From Bacteriovorax sp. (GTDB lineage: Bacteria; Bdellovibrionota; Bacteriovoracia; Bacteriovoracales; Bacteriovoracaceae), in contig JACMRM010000003.1 in NCBI GenBank assembly GCA_014376445.1, forward strand, positions 1-39,563: DNA of 39,563 nucleotides, in the 5' to 3' direction. Numbering within the stretch: position 1 is the stretch's first letter; each line of letters begins with the position of its first letter. Made by a program: the position numbers and the translations under genes. The notes under the pieces are model-generated. The model was not told the origin of the DNA, ran no database searches, and saw only the letters and a program-made list of their open reading frames with translations. This document shows, in pieces, positions 17,671 to 27,000 of this stretch.

Positions 17671-17685
17671 ACTGCTATGAGCAGT
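17671..17685 (+). other. hairpin enclosing the longer ricT start
   Basis: ACTGCT and AGCAGT pair perfectly around ATG (17677-17679). The first possible ricT start therefore sits in a tight loop with no ribosome site, which argues for the ATG at 17752. It could also regulate translation between holB and ricT. Confidence 0.35.
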
Positions 17686-17751
17686 GACTTCAAGGTCTTA
17701 ATCCCTAGAATAAGACGAGTAGACCTTCGTTTAATTTTTACGGAATTTAAC

Positions 17752-19191
17752 ATGCAACCCACGACACAAAATATGGCATCGACTACGATTGAAGATGCCG
17801 ACACACTGACTGAAGAAATCCCGACTGATGATTCTTTAAATATTATTATTGAAGAAGAAACCAATCAAAATTTTGAAGACGAAAATTCAAACGCGTACAA
17901 CGATCGCGATGAAAAAGAAAATTCGCGCTTCAAAGACGGCGAAACGATTACAATGATTCGGGTTCGTTTTCCAGGCAATGCCCGCTCGTTTCCTTTTCTG
18001 GTTGGAAAAAGACGTTTTGCTTACGGGCAAAAAGTCATCGCGATGAGTGACAGAGGCATGTCTGTTGGATACGTGAACTCGTTTCCTTACGATGTGACTT
18101 TTAACAAATCAATGCTTCCAGTCCGCTCAATTGCGAAAGTTGCAAGTGAGGAAGATATCCGCCTGCAAATAGAATTTCGCGAATCAGAAAAAAAAGCTGA
18201 AGTCATTTGCATTAATTTAATTGAAAAATATAAACTCGATATGATTCTTACCCATGTTGAGTTCACTCAGTTCGGAAAAAAGGCCGTGTTCTATTTCAAT
18301 GCTCCGGCACGTGTAGATTTCAGAGATCTGGTTAAAGATCTGGTTTATGATTTAAAAATGAGAATTGAACTACCCCAGATTTCTGTTAGAGACAGAGCTG
18401 CTGCCATTGGTGCTATAGGGGCCTGCGGTCTTCAAACCTGCTGTTCTTCATTTTTAAAAAATTATGGAAACGTTTCCATCAAGATGGCAAAAAACCAAAA
18501 CCTTGCCCTTATTCCCAGCAAGCTTAACGGCGTATGTGGACAGATTAAGTGCTGTATTAAATACGAAGACGATGTTTATACAGACAAGAGAAGAAATCTT
18601 CCTCGTGAAGGCTCATTTATTGCGACAAGAAACGGTGACTGCGGAAAAGTTTTAAAACTTCATATTTTAATTGAGCAATTTGAAATGCTGACTGATACAG
18701 GCATCAAGCGCACATACTCTGTGAACCAATACCATGCCAAAGACTCTGAGTTAGGCCCTGACTATCGTTTCCCTGAAACGTTTGAGCACATCACAAACGA
18801 GACATCGACTGTCATTGGTTTAACAGTTGAAGAAAAAAACAAAGCTGACCAGTTCATGGAAAATAATATCTACAAAACTTTTGAAAAAAATATTGAAGGT
18901 GCTGAGCTTGCGGTTGCTTCAAACAATGATGAGATCGATGAGTTTATCGATGAAGAAGATAATTTAGTGGCCCCTAATGTGGCAGCTAAACCTCAGCACA
19001 ATCATCCGCCAAGACCTCCACAGCAAAATTCTGGAGCTCCAAGAGTACCTGGCGAGCCAAGTCCTCCAGGACAAGGTCGCAATAGAAACAGAAATAGAAA
19101 TCGCAACAGAAATAAAAATCGCGAAGGCGCAACAGATACAAAAGACGTTGGAGCGGACAATAATAATAAACCGAAACCACCACAGAGCTAA
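17752..19191 (+). CDS. ricT: RicT/YaaT-like PSP1-domain protein
   Basis: A 479-aa protein with the PSP1 domain of Bacillus YaaT (RicT), part of the RicA-RicF-RicT iron-sulfur complex. The domain begins near residue 60 (MIRVRFPGNARSFPFLVGK). The six cysteines expected to hold clusters are all present: Cys225, 230, 231 (GACGLQTCCSSF) and Cys262, 267, 268 (GVCGQIKCC). SIKMAKNQNLALIPSKLNG between them matches the family closely. The N-terminal 58 residues are acidic and disordered; the tail has a Pro-rich part and an Arg-Asn repeat (RNRNRNRNRN). ATG 17752 has GGA 7 bases upstream; ATG 17677 would add 25 residues and lies in a hairpin loop. RicA and RicF are not seen nearby, so the complex may differ here. 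Confidence 0.88.
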   Translation: MQPTTQNMASTTIEDADTLTEEIPTDDSLNIIIEEETNQNFEDENSNAYNDRDEKENSRFKDGETITMIRVRFPGNARSFPFLVGKRRFAYGQKVIAMSDRGMSVGYVNSFPYDVTFNKSMLPVRSIAKVASEEDIRLQIEFRESEKKAEVICINLIEKYKLDMILTHVEFTQFGKKAVFYFNAPARVDFRDLVKDLVYDLKMRIELPQISVRDRAAAIGAIGACGLQTCCSSFLKNYGNVSIKMAKNQNLALIPSKLNGVCGQIKCCIKYEDDVYTDKRRNLPREGSFIATRNGDCGKVLKLHILIEQFEMLTDTGIKRTYSVNQYHAKDSELGPDYRFPETFEHITNETSTVIGLTVEEKNKADQFMENNIYKTFEKNIEGAELAVASNNDEIDEFIDEEDNLVAPNVAAKPQHNHPPRPPQQNSGAPRVPGEPSPPGQGRNRNRNRNRNRNKNREGATDTKDVGADNNNKPKPPQS

Positions 19192-19214
19192 AAAAAGAAT
19201 TCAAGGAGGCCTTT

Positions 19215-19631
19215 ATGAAACTTTTAATTATTGCTTGCTCGCTTCTTTTATCGATCTCACTTTTTGCGCAAGATTCTGTAACTTTAAAAACTACTGACAT
19301 TCAAATTTCTTTAGACAATGCTGACAAAAGCTATGATCACTTGTCGACTTACTTCGGAGCTGTTCCTGTTAATTCTGTGAGCTATGCAAATTACACTGTG
19401 ACAAACATCGGTGATCGCCCTCTAGCTTTCAGACAAGCTCGTATTGCAGGCCCAGGATTTTATGCACGCACGAACTGCAATACAGTTCTTCCTCCGCGCG
19501 GCGGACGTTGTGGATTTACTATTGAGTTTAGACCTTATTTCCAGGGCTACTCTTCAGGGCAATTCATGATGTCGTTTGAGCCGGATTACACAGTGATTAT
19601 AGATCTTTCTGGACAGGCCATTAGGTACTAG
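19215..19631 (+). CDS. small secreted Ig-like (choice-of-anchor/ASH-type) protein
   Basis: A 138-aa exported protein. A signal peptide covers residues 1-19 (cut near LFA-QD). The mature part resembles one ASH/HYDIN-like Ig domain: YANYTVTNIGDRPLAF, then GPGFYARTNCNTVLPPRGG and CGFTIEFRP, which is the pattern of a cysteine-linked beta sandwich, with two cysteines (CN and RC) that probably form a disulfide. These domains usually bind other proteins. AAGGAGG 6 bases before the ATG is a near-perfect ribosome site. Only 23 bases separate it from ricT, so it may share the transcript, and the terminator at 19654 ends it. Confidence 0.68.
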   Translation: MKLLIIACSLLLSISLFAQDSVTLKTTDIQISLDNADKSYDHLSTYFGAVPVNSVSYANYTVTNIGDRPLAFRQARIAGPGFYARTNCNTVLPPRGGRCGFTIEFRPYFQGYSSGQFMMSFEPDYTVIIDLSGQAIRY

Positions 19632-19653
19632 AAGTTTAATTTTGACCAATCAT

Positions 19654-19680
19654 GGCCTGCTTTAGCAGGCCTTTTTTTTT
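19654..19680 (+). terminator. rho-independent terminator
   Basis: GGCCTGC and GCAGGCC pair around TTTA and are followed by nine T. It ends the ricT and ASH-like transcript. Only 8 bases separate the T-run from the next ATG. Confidence 0.93.
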
Positions 19681-19688
19681 GGAATAAT

Positions 19689-20186
19689 ATGAAGATTGCA
19701 CTAATAATTTTATTTTCTACATTTCTAGTTGCTGCGGATGACAGCGCACTCGGATCTTTCAAAGTGAAAGTTTCAAACATCAGGATTTCAAAAAAACTTT
19801 ATATTGATTCAGCTTTTGCTAAAAAATACAAAAAATTAATGTTGGAGGAATTTAAAAAAGGACCGAACTTCGATAATCAGTTTCGTATTGTTCGCATCGG
19901 ATGTGGATCTTCATGCACACAGATTGCCGTAATCAACATGGAAAAAGGAAAAATTTATCAGACAGATTTAATGATCGATGGCTCAGGTGACTGGATCAGA
20001 GGAGATATCTTACAATACATGCAAGAAAGCAGTCTATTGATTATGTCCGGATGTCTTCAGGAAGATAAAACAAAATGTGGGCACCACGAATACTCTTGGC
20101 AGGGTGATCATTTTAAAGCGGAATTTTTCAGATCAAATCAAAGTGCACACGCTCCAGACGCTACGATATCAACACCAGCAAAATAA
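19689..20186 (+). CDS. secreted protein of unknown function (GCGSSC family)
   Basis: A 165-aa exported protein. Residues 1-16 form a signal peptide. The mature part contains FRIVRIGCGSSCTQIAVIN followed by EKGKIYQTDLMIDG, a pattern seen in uncharacterised periplasmic proteins of Proteobacteria, then two more cysteines (SGC and KCG) 10 residues apart. Two disulfides are likely. The tail is disordered. The ATG lies 8 bases after the T-run of a terminator, with no Shine-Dalgarno sequence beyond GGA, so the promoter is unclear. Its stop abuts the stop of the minus-strand small membrane protein with no gap. Confidence 0.6.
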   Translation: MKIALIILFSTFLVAADDSALGSFKVKVSNIRISKKLYIDSAFAKKYKKLMLEEFKKGPNFDNQFRIVRIGCGSSCTQIAVINMEKGKIYQTDLMIDGSGDWIRGDILQYMQESSLLIMSGCLQEDKTKCGHHEYSWQGDHFKAEFFRSNQSAHAPDATISTPAK

Positions 20187-20378
20187 TTATTTTTTTAATT
20201 TCTTATGACAGTTTTTCAATTCAGCAGAAATGCCTCTGGCCGCGGCGTAAGTATCTTTCAGGAATTTATCCTGAAGGTGAACTCTATCCCATGCTTTAAT
20301 GTCATCAAATACGAGGTAGCACAGAGCTACCCCCATGATCGAAATAACAATAAGATAATATTTTGAATTAAAAATCAC
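20187..20378 (-). CDS. small membrane protein downstream of asnS
   Basis: A 63-aa reading frame with one membrane helix (YYLIVISIMGVALCYLVF) and a charged, partly basic C-terminus that ends KKLKK. It starts at GTG inside the asnS stop region (11-base overlap) without a ribosome site, so translation by coupling from asnS would be needed. It fills the whole space between asnS and the opposing gene, ending exactly at the neighbour's stop, which suggests it is real. No homologue is recognised. Confidence 0.45.
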   Translation of the reverse strand: MIFNSKYYLIVISIMGVALCYLVFDDIKAWDRVHLQDKFLKDTYAAARGISAELKNCHKKLKK

Positions 20379-21780
20379 AGTTTTTAGGAGTACGTGGAAA
20401 TGGAATCACATCTCTAATATTGTTCATACCAGTTACATACATAAGTGCGCGTTCAAACCCTAATCCAAAACCAGCATGAGGAACAGAGCCATAACGGCGA
20501 AGATCCAGATACCACCAAAGCGGTTCTTTCTGCATTCCCATATCGTCCATTCTCTTTTCAAGTTTAACTAAATCATCTTCACGTTGAGATCCACCGATGA
20601 TTTCGCCGATACCAGGAACAAGAATATCCATCGCGCGAACAGTTTTTCCATCCGGGTTAAGTTTCATATAGAAAGCTTTAAAATCTTTTGGATAATCTGT
20701 TACAATCACTGGCATTTTGAAATGCACTTCAGCTAAATATCTTTCGTGCTCTGTCTGAAGTTCAGATCCCCATGTTGTCGGGTATTCGAATTTTTTTACC
20801 ACAGGATCGACCTTCGCTAAAATCTCTAGAGCTTCTGTATATGTCACGCGTGTGAATTTTGAATCTCTCACGTGCTTTAGAGTTTCCATGTGATTTTTAT
20901 CAACAGTCGCATCTTCTCTTCCGTATAAAAACTCAAGCTCTTTAGAAGCGTGCTCTAATGCATACGAGATAAGATATTTAATATAGTCTGTCGCTAGTTC
21001 TGCGATTTCATCAAGGTCAGCAAACGCAACTTCCGGCTCAATCATCCAGAATTCTGAAAGATGGCGTGTTGTGTTTGAGTTTTCTGATCTGAACGTCGGC
21101 CCAAAAGTATAAATTGAACCCAACCCCATAGCGTAACACTCGCCCTCAAGCTGGCCGGTTACTGCAAGGAAAGTTTCTTTTCCAAAGTAGTCGCGGGTAA
21201 AATCTAGTTTTCCTTCTTTTGTTTTTGGAGCTTTAGTAATGTCTGAGGCAAGAGTTGAAATGGTAAACATCTCTCCTGCCCCTTCAGCATCAACACCAGA
21301 AACAATCGGTGAGTTTAAATAAAAGAATCCTTTATCTGAGAAAAATTTATGAGTCGCCATCGCCATATGATGGCGGACGCGCATGATAGCACCGAAAGTA
21401 TTTGTTCTGATTCTAAGATGAGCTTGCTCCCTTAAAAATTCAAGTGAAGTTGCCTTCTTTTGAAGTGGGTAGGATTCATCAGTCTTCCCGATGATTTCTA
21501 CTGATTTACCCTGCATTTCAATTTGAGGAACCTTACCACCACCTTGAACTAGACGGCCTGTGATTGAAACAGCTGACCCAGAAAGAAGGGCCGCCACTTC
21601 AGCATAGTTTGGCAGAACTTCATCAACTATGATCTGTAAATTATCCTGAGATGATCCATCATTCAAAACGATGAATGAGAATTTCTTGGAATTCCTTACT
21701 GATCTGATCCAGCCTTTTACCGTCACGTCAGTATCGACAATTTTTTCGTTAACAATTTTCTTAATACTTAAGCGAGTCAT
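20368..21780 (-). CDS. asnS: asparaginyl-tRNA synthetase
   Basis: A 470-aa class IIb synthetase that charges tRNA-Asn. The OB-fold anticodon domain covers about residues 1-110 (VTVKGWIRSVRNSKKFSFIV). Motif 2 is FGPTFRSENSNTTRHLSEFW with the catalytic arginine, and motif 3 is GFGLGFERALMYVTGM. The C-terminus IPFPRTPKNCDF is typical of AsnS rather than AspS. Length is standard (466 in E. coli). AAGGA lies 8 bases before the ATG. The PfkB-family gene lies 23 bases upstream, so the two are probably cotranscribed. Direct charging implies that this organism does not rely only on the Asp-tRNA-Asn amidation route. Confidence 0.97.
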   Translation of the reverse strand: MTRLSIKKIVNEKIVDTDVTVKGWIRSVRNSKKFSFIVLNDGSSQDNLQIIVDEVLPNYAEVAALLSGSAVSITGRLVQGGGKVPQIEMQGKSVEIIGKTDESYPLQKKATSLEFLREQAHLRIRTNTFGAIMRVRHHMAMATHKFFSDKGFFYLNSPIVSGVDAEGAGEMFTISTLASDITKAPKTKEGKLDFTRDYFGKETFLAVTGQLEGECYAMGLGSIYTFGPTFRSENSNTTRHLSEFWMIEPEVAFADLDEIAELATDYIKYLISYALEHASKELEFLYGREDATVDKNHMETLKHVRDSKFTRVTYTEALEILAKVDPVVKKFEYPTTWGSELQTEHERYLAEVHFKMPVIVTDYPKDFKAFYMKLNPDGKTVRAMDILVPGIGEIIGGSQREDDLVKLEKRMDDMGMQKEPLWWYLDLRRYGSVPHAGFGLGFERALMYVTGMNNIRDVIPFPRTPKNCDF

Positions 21781-21803
21781 TGAGTAATCCTTTATCTTGA
21801 AAA

Positions 21804-22799
21804 TTATGCTAGTTCAGTTTTAATTTGTTGTGCCTGTGCGCGCTCCAGCCTTGGTCCGAATTGAGTCACAAGAGTTGAAGAGGCCATACATCCAAGTTTT
21901 CCTGCTTCTTTAAAAGACATGCCGTTGTTGATCCCGAAAAGCATAGCTCCTGCGAATAAATCTCCGGCACCATTTGTATCAACTGGTTTTACTAATTTTG
22001 TTTCAATATGAATTTCTTCTTTGCCGTCATAAACTAAAGCGCCTTTAGGACCTAGTGTGATGGCGAAAGTTTTAGCAATTTTTTTAAGAGCAGCAACTGC
22101 AACACTAAGCTCATTTGATTTTGTATATGCATGGGCCTCAGCTTCATTGCAGAATAATAAATCAACACCGTCACCGATCATCTCTTTAAGTCCGTCGCCG
22201 AAAAAGTTAACCATGTTCACGTCTGAAAAAGTTAAAGCTGTTTTTACACCGTGAGTTTCAGCAATTTTACGTGCCTTTACTGATGCTTCTTTACCTGTCG
22301 GGCTCGCTACAAGGTATCCTTCAATATAGAGATAGTTTGAGTTTTTAATATGCTCTTCAATCAATTCTTTCGCTGAAAAGTTTGCTGTAATTCCTAAAAA
22401 TGTATTCATCGTTCTGTCGGCATCAGGAGTAATAAGAACAATGCACTTTCCTGTAATTCCTGACTCTAATGAACTTGTCGAAAGATTTGTTTCAACTCCG
22501 TTATCCATCAAATCTTTAAAGTAAAAATCCCCTGTTTCGTCGCTGGCCACTTTACATGAGTAAAAGCTTTTTCCACCGAATTGAGAAATAGCTATCATTG
22601 TATTGGCAGCAGATCCGCCGCATGAACGTTTATGGTTTAATGAGCTGAGTGTGCTCGTGATTTCGTTTTGTCTTTCTTCATCCACTAAAGTCATCAGACC
22701 TTTTTCAATTTTGGCAGTCGTTAAGAATTCTGGTGTCACTTCAAATTCCATATCAACAAGAGCATTTCCGATTCCGTAAACGTCAAATTTCTTTGCCAT
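21804..22799 (-). CDS. PfkB-family carbohydrate kinase (adenosine-kinase-like)
   Basis: A 331-aa ribokinase-fold kinase. N-terminal signature GIGNALVDMEF, the CGGSAANTMIAISQFGG region near residues 60-76, and the ATP/catalytic motif PVDTNGAGDLFAGAM near 268-282 with the catalytic Asp close to residue 274. The VASDETGDFY and ITPDADRTMNT segments are typical of the bacterial adenosine-kinase-like branch. It probably phosphorylates a nucleoside or sugar; adenosine is the best guess. AAGGA and AGG precede the ATG. It is divergent from the YciH gene and lies upstream of asnS. Confidence 0.88.
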   Translation of the reverse strand: MAKKFDVYGIGNALVDMEFEVTPEFLTTAKIEKGLMTLVDEERQNEITSTLSSLNHKRSCGGSAANTMIAISQFGGKSFYSCKVASDETGDFYFKDLMDNGVETNLSTSSLESGITGKCIVLITPDADRTMNTFLGITANFSAKELIEEHIKNSNYLYIEGYLVASPTGKEASVKARKIAETHGVKTALTFSDVNMVNFFGDGLKEMIGDGVDLLFCNEAEAHAYTKSNELSVAVAALKKIAKTFAITLGPKGALVYDGKEEIHIETKLVKPVDTNGAGDLFAGAMLFGINNGMSFKEAGKLGCMASSTLVTQFGPRLERAQAQQIKTELA

Positions 22800-22867
22800 A
22801 ACCTACTTATTCCTTTTATGATGAATTAAATTTTAGATTGAAATAGAATAATGAAAAACACTTAAAA

Positions 22868-23275
22868 ATGAAACAAAATAAACCATCCGAGAAGACATCT
22901 AAAGAAAGCTCTACCCGCCTCGTTTACTCCAGTGATGGCTCTCATTTAAAACTTTGCAAAAAGTGCGGTGAAGATCCATGTATTTGCATTGACTCACCTT
23001 CTAACGCTGTGACGATTGACCCCGCGAAGACTATTTTAAAAATCAAGTTGGAAAAAAACCAACGCGGGGGAAAACTTGTGACAGTCATTCATGACTTCCC
23101 TTTTAACCCTGACTATTTTGAGGATCTGACAAAAAAACTTAAAAATCATTGCGGGACTGGTGGGACCTATAAGAAAGAAGTGAAGCCTCAAATTGAATTG
23201 CAGGGTGATCAGCGCGAAAAGGCCGAAGCCTTGCTTTTAAAACTTGGCTTCAAAACAAAACGCTCTGGCGGTTAA
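22868..23275 (+). CDS. yciH: YciH/SUI1-family translation factor
   Basis: A 135-aa protein with an eIF1/SUI1 domain near residues 55-135: KNQRGGKLVTVIHDF, CGTGGTYKKE and IELQGDQREKAEALLLKLG match YciH, which checks initiation codon and tRNA choice at the ribosome P-site. The N-terminal part starts SSTRLVYSSDG and carries CKKCGEDPCIC, a four-cysteine cluster that could bind zinc. No Shine-Dalgarno sequence; a TAGAAT at 22844-22849 predicts a leader of only about 11 bases. The stop shares bases with the rsmJ stop (TTAA), so the two genes overlap tail to tail. Confidence 0.9.
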   Translation: MKQNKPSEKTSKESSTRLVYSSDGSHLKLCKKCGEDPCICIDSPSNAVTIDPAKTILKIKLEKNQRGGKLVTVIHDFPFNPDYFEDLTKKLKNHCGTGGTYKKEVKPQIELQGDQREKAEALLLKLGFKTKRSGG

Positions 23276-24012
23276 AAAATTTTATACATATCGTAGCGAG
23301 TGCTCTTTCCAATATAGGACGCTGTCGGTTTTTCTTTAATCGGTTCTGCTTCGAGTGGTCTTTTCACAACGACTCTTTCAGTTGCAGTCTTCATTGCCCA
23401 CTCTAAAAATTCAGATGAATCCAAGTCTTCTCCAACCAGCTCTTTAAAAATTCTCATTTCTTTTCTGGCCAGGGCCGATTTCTTTTTCGACGGATACATT
23501 GGATCGTAATAAATGACTTCAGGATGCTCTTTTATATCTAATTTGCTCGCATCGCCAAACATCAGTTCGATGTCTTTAGGATATCTTCGCAAAGCATCTT
23601 TTAAGAGGAGAAAAATGGCCGGGTTTCTTTCAAAGGCCGTAAGTTTTGCTCCAAAAAAATAAATCAATAAACTATCTTTACCAGTCCCGCAAGTTGTATC
23701 CCAAATCAATCTTTTTTCGACCACGCCTTTAATCGCCAGAGCTTTTGCCAGCGGCTCCTTAGAAAGTGCGTAGTTCTGTCTCTGATGATATTGGTAGAGT
23801 TCTTCGAAGTTAAAACACATTTCTCCTAGCTCATTGGAATGAAAATGCAATTTTCCCTCAGAAAAATACAAATAATCGCATAAGTCACATAGCTTGCGCT
23901 CTGACTCAATCTCTAAACTAAACTGATTATTATCGGCCACTGATTCTTGTAGAAACGTTGGCCAATCCGAAAGATTAGCATCACTCATTTTTATCTTTAT
24001 TAAGCTGTCCAT
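23272..24012 (-). CDS. rsmJ: 16S rRNA (guanine-1516-N2)-methyltransferase
   Basis: A 246-aa class I methyltransferase. The SAM-binding turn is WDTTCGTGKDSLLIYFFGA, followed by AFERNPAIFLLL with the acidic residue for the ribose. The segment YYDPMYPSKKKSALARKEMR followed by IFKELVGEDLD and RVVVKRPLEAEP is close to RsmJ of gammaproteobacteria; D-P-M/F-Y/F-P is the catalytic loop. It methylates N2 of G1516 in 16S rRNA. A weak N-terminus of about 70 residues replaces the usual leader. No ribosome site: TATAAT ends 8 bases before the ATG, so the message is probably leaderless. Confidence 0.92.
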   Translation of the reverse strand: MDSLIKIKMSDANLSDWPTFLQESVADNNQFSLEIESERKLCDLCDYLYFSEGKLHFHSNELGEMCFNFEELYQYHQRQNYALSKEPLAKALAIKGVVEKRLIWDTTCGTGKDSLLIYFFGAKLTAFERNPAIFLLLKDALRRYPKDIELMFGDASKLDIKEHPEVIYYDPMYPSKKKSALARKEMRIFKELVGEDLDSSEFLEWAMKTATERVVVKRPLEAEPIKEKPTASYIGKSTRYDMYKIF

Positions 24013-24020
24013 TATTGGCT

Positions 24021-24049
24021 ATTATACTCATAAATTCACACCTTTTAAA
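24021..24049 (-). promoter_or_regulatory. leaderless-type promoter of rsmJ
   Basis: On the minus strand TTTAAA (24044-24049), a 17-base spacer and TATAAT (24021-24026) are followed by 8 bases and the ATG at 24012. The predicted start point coincides with the start codon. A plus-strand TATACT (24023-24028), usable by gcvP, overlaps this -10. Confidence 0.6.
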
Positions 24050-24074
24050 AGTAATACCCTACAAGGATAATACA

Positions 24075-27000
24075 ATGACGATTCTCGCTGATTCGAATTT
24101 CAAGAAACTTCCTTACGACCCGAAAAAGCTTCCTAGAGAGCTTACAAAATATTATATTTCATCGACCAAAGATGAGCAGACAGAAATGCTGAAGGCACTT
24201 AATCTAAAAGAGCTAAAAGAACTTTTCAGTCACATTCCTGACAACGTGAAATTTGATAAGCAGCCGTTCGTGACTGAAGAATTAGAATACGATGATTTAA
24301 TTAATCACATGGAAGGCATCGCTCAAAAAAACAATTTAAAAACTTGCTTTATTGGTGATGGATTAAAAAATTATAAGGTGAATGATATTGTTCCTTATGT
24401 TTGTAATCTTCGCGGATTGACGACAGCGTACACTCCCTACCAGCCGGAAAGATCACAAGGGACATTGCAGACACTTTGGATTTATTCTTCGACACTTTCG
24501 ATGTTGACAGGATTTGAGGCCGTCAATGCTTCTTTATATGACAGATCAACAGCTTTATATGAAGCGATTATGACAGCGATCCGATTACAAAAAAATACTA
24601 ATACTGCTCTTGTGTGCGAGTCTTTATTTCCTGGTGATATTGAAGTTTTAAAAACTCAGGCGAAAGAAACTGGTTTAAAAATTGTAACCATTCCAACTGA
24701 TAAAGAGACTGGAATTACCAATGTAGATATTGTTCATAAAATGGCGAGTGAACTAGGGTCAGATTTAGCAGCGATTATTTTTCCGCAAGTTAACTCTTAT
24801 GGAAATTTAGAAGATGTTCACTCAATGACAGACTTGTGTTCACAACTTCAAATTCAATCAATCGCCGTTTTCGATCCAATGCTTTTAGCAACAGACGCTC
24901 TTATTCCACCTTCTGAATTTGGCGGACATAAGCAAGGCTGTAACATGATCGTCGGTGAAGGCCAGCATTTAGCTATCGGTCCGAACTTTGGAGGCCCGGG
25001 ACTTGGAATTTTCGGTATTCGTTACAACGATAAAAATAAAAATGATATCAGACAGACTGCCGGCCGATTCGTCGGACGTGCAAAAGACAAAGATGGGAAA
25101 GAAGCACTTTGTATGGTTCTTTCGACCAGAGAGCAGCATATCCGCCGTGAAAAAGCGACGTCGAACATTTGCTCGAACCAGTCGTTTGTAGCATCAGCTG
25201 CAGGTGCTGCGATATTGGCCCGCGGTGAAGAAGGTATGACTGAAGCGGCCCTTTGTGGACGCGACTATGCTCTTCAAATGGCCCAGGTTTTAACTCAATT
25301 TAGAGATGTAAACTTAGCTTTTCCGTCTACTCCATTTTTTAATGAATTTGTTTTAGAACTACCGGTGAAAATAAAAGAACTTCAGATGAAAGCTTCGAAG
25401 GCGAATATTCAACTTGGTGTTGATGTTTCAAGCCGTATACACGATGGAAGAAATCTACTGCTACTTTCTTTTTTCGATGTTCACACTGATGAAGATTTAG
25501 AAAATCTGGAAAACTTTTTTACTCAAAATTTTGAAGCGTTGGAAAACGATGAATTCCTTCCTGAAATTCCGGAAGATTTCAAGCGTTCGACTCCTGTGGG
25601 ACTTCCCTCATTTGAAATGGAAGAAGTAAAAGCATACTACAAAAAACTAGCTGACCTGAATGTAAGTCCGGATGACAACATCTATCCCCTTGGTTCATGC
25701 ACAATGAAATACAATCCATACATTAATGATTGGGCAGCGGGGCTGAAAGGTTTTACTGATGTTCATCCACAAGCGCCGATTGAAGATGTACAAGGCTGTC
25801 TTGAAATCCTGTACGGGATTCAGGAAATGTTTAAGTCAATCACAGGCCTTCCAGCTGTAACAACACAACCCGTAGCGGGAGCTCAAGGCGAATTGGTTGG
25901 ATTAAAATTATTCCAGGGCTACCATCGAAACAATGGTGAAGCAGATACAAGAAATATTCTTTTGATTCCAAGATCAGCACATGGAACAAATCCAGCAACG
26001 GCATCAATGGCAGGATTTGAAACAAAAGTCGTCGACGGTATTCAATATGGAATCGTAATTATCGAAGCGGACAACACCGGCCACATCAACCTTGATCAAT
26101 TGAAGACTGAGATCACAAAATATAACAAACGCATTGCCGGTGTTATGGTGACAAACCCGAACACATCAGGACTATTTGAAAAATCATTTAAAGAAATGGC
26201 AGATCTTATTCATGGTGTAGGTGGACTCGTTTACATGGATGGTGCGAACATGAATGCCATTGCCGGCTGGATCGACCTTGATAAAATGGGCGTCGATGCT
26301 GTTCACAATAATCTTCATAAAACATGGACTATTCCACACGGTGGTGGTGGACCTGGTGACGGAATCGTTGCTGTTTCTCATCGTCTTGTTGATTATCTAC
26401 CGGGAATTCAAGTTGTCAAAATCGACGATAAATTTGATGTAGTCAAAGCACCTAAATCAATCGGATCTTTTCACCGGAATAACGGAAACTTTGCTCATAA
26501 AGTTCGCGCTTACACCTATATCAAAGCTCTTGGTGGAAACGGTGTTCAGCAAATGTCTGGTGTTGCAGTCCTTGCTGCGAGATATTTATACGAAAAATTA
26601 AAACCAATTTATCCATCACTTCCGGAAAACTGTGAAAATGAAACTCGTATGCACGAATTTATTCTCACGATTTCAAAAGAGACTTTTGATCGCATTGAAT
26701 TAGGTGGAACTCCAAAAGCTCAGGCAATTCCAAGAATCGGAAAATTATTTTTAGACTTTGGTCTTCACGCTCCAACTGTGGCGTTTCCGGAAATTTACGG
26801 TCTAATGATCGAGCCGACTGAATCATATAGTAAAAAAGAGCTCGATCGTTTTATTGAAGTCGTTAAAGCAATTAACAACATCATCAATGAAACACCAAAT
26901 GTTTTGCTGACTGTTCCTCACTTCACACCGATTAAAAAAGTAGATGAAGTTGATGCCAATAAAAACCTGAGTTTCATGGATAATTTAAAAGGATTTCCTC

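Noticed and set aside
18986-19300. Frames overlapping the Arg-Asn-rich end of ricT on both strands
   Set aside because: They arise from the AATAGAAACAG-type repeats encoding the ricT tail and cross the next gene's start.
24013-24074. Glycine riboswitch upstream of gcvP
   Set aside because: Only about 60 bases lie between rsmJ and gcvP and they hold the promoters; there is no room for the aptamer.
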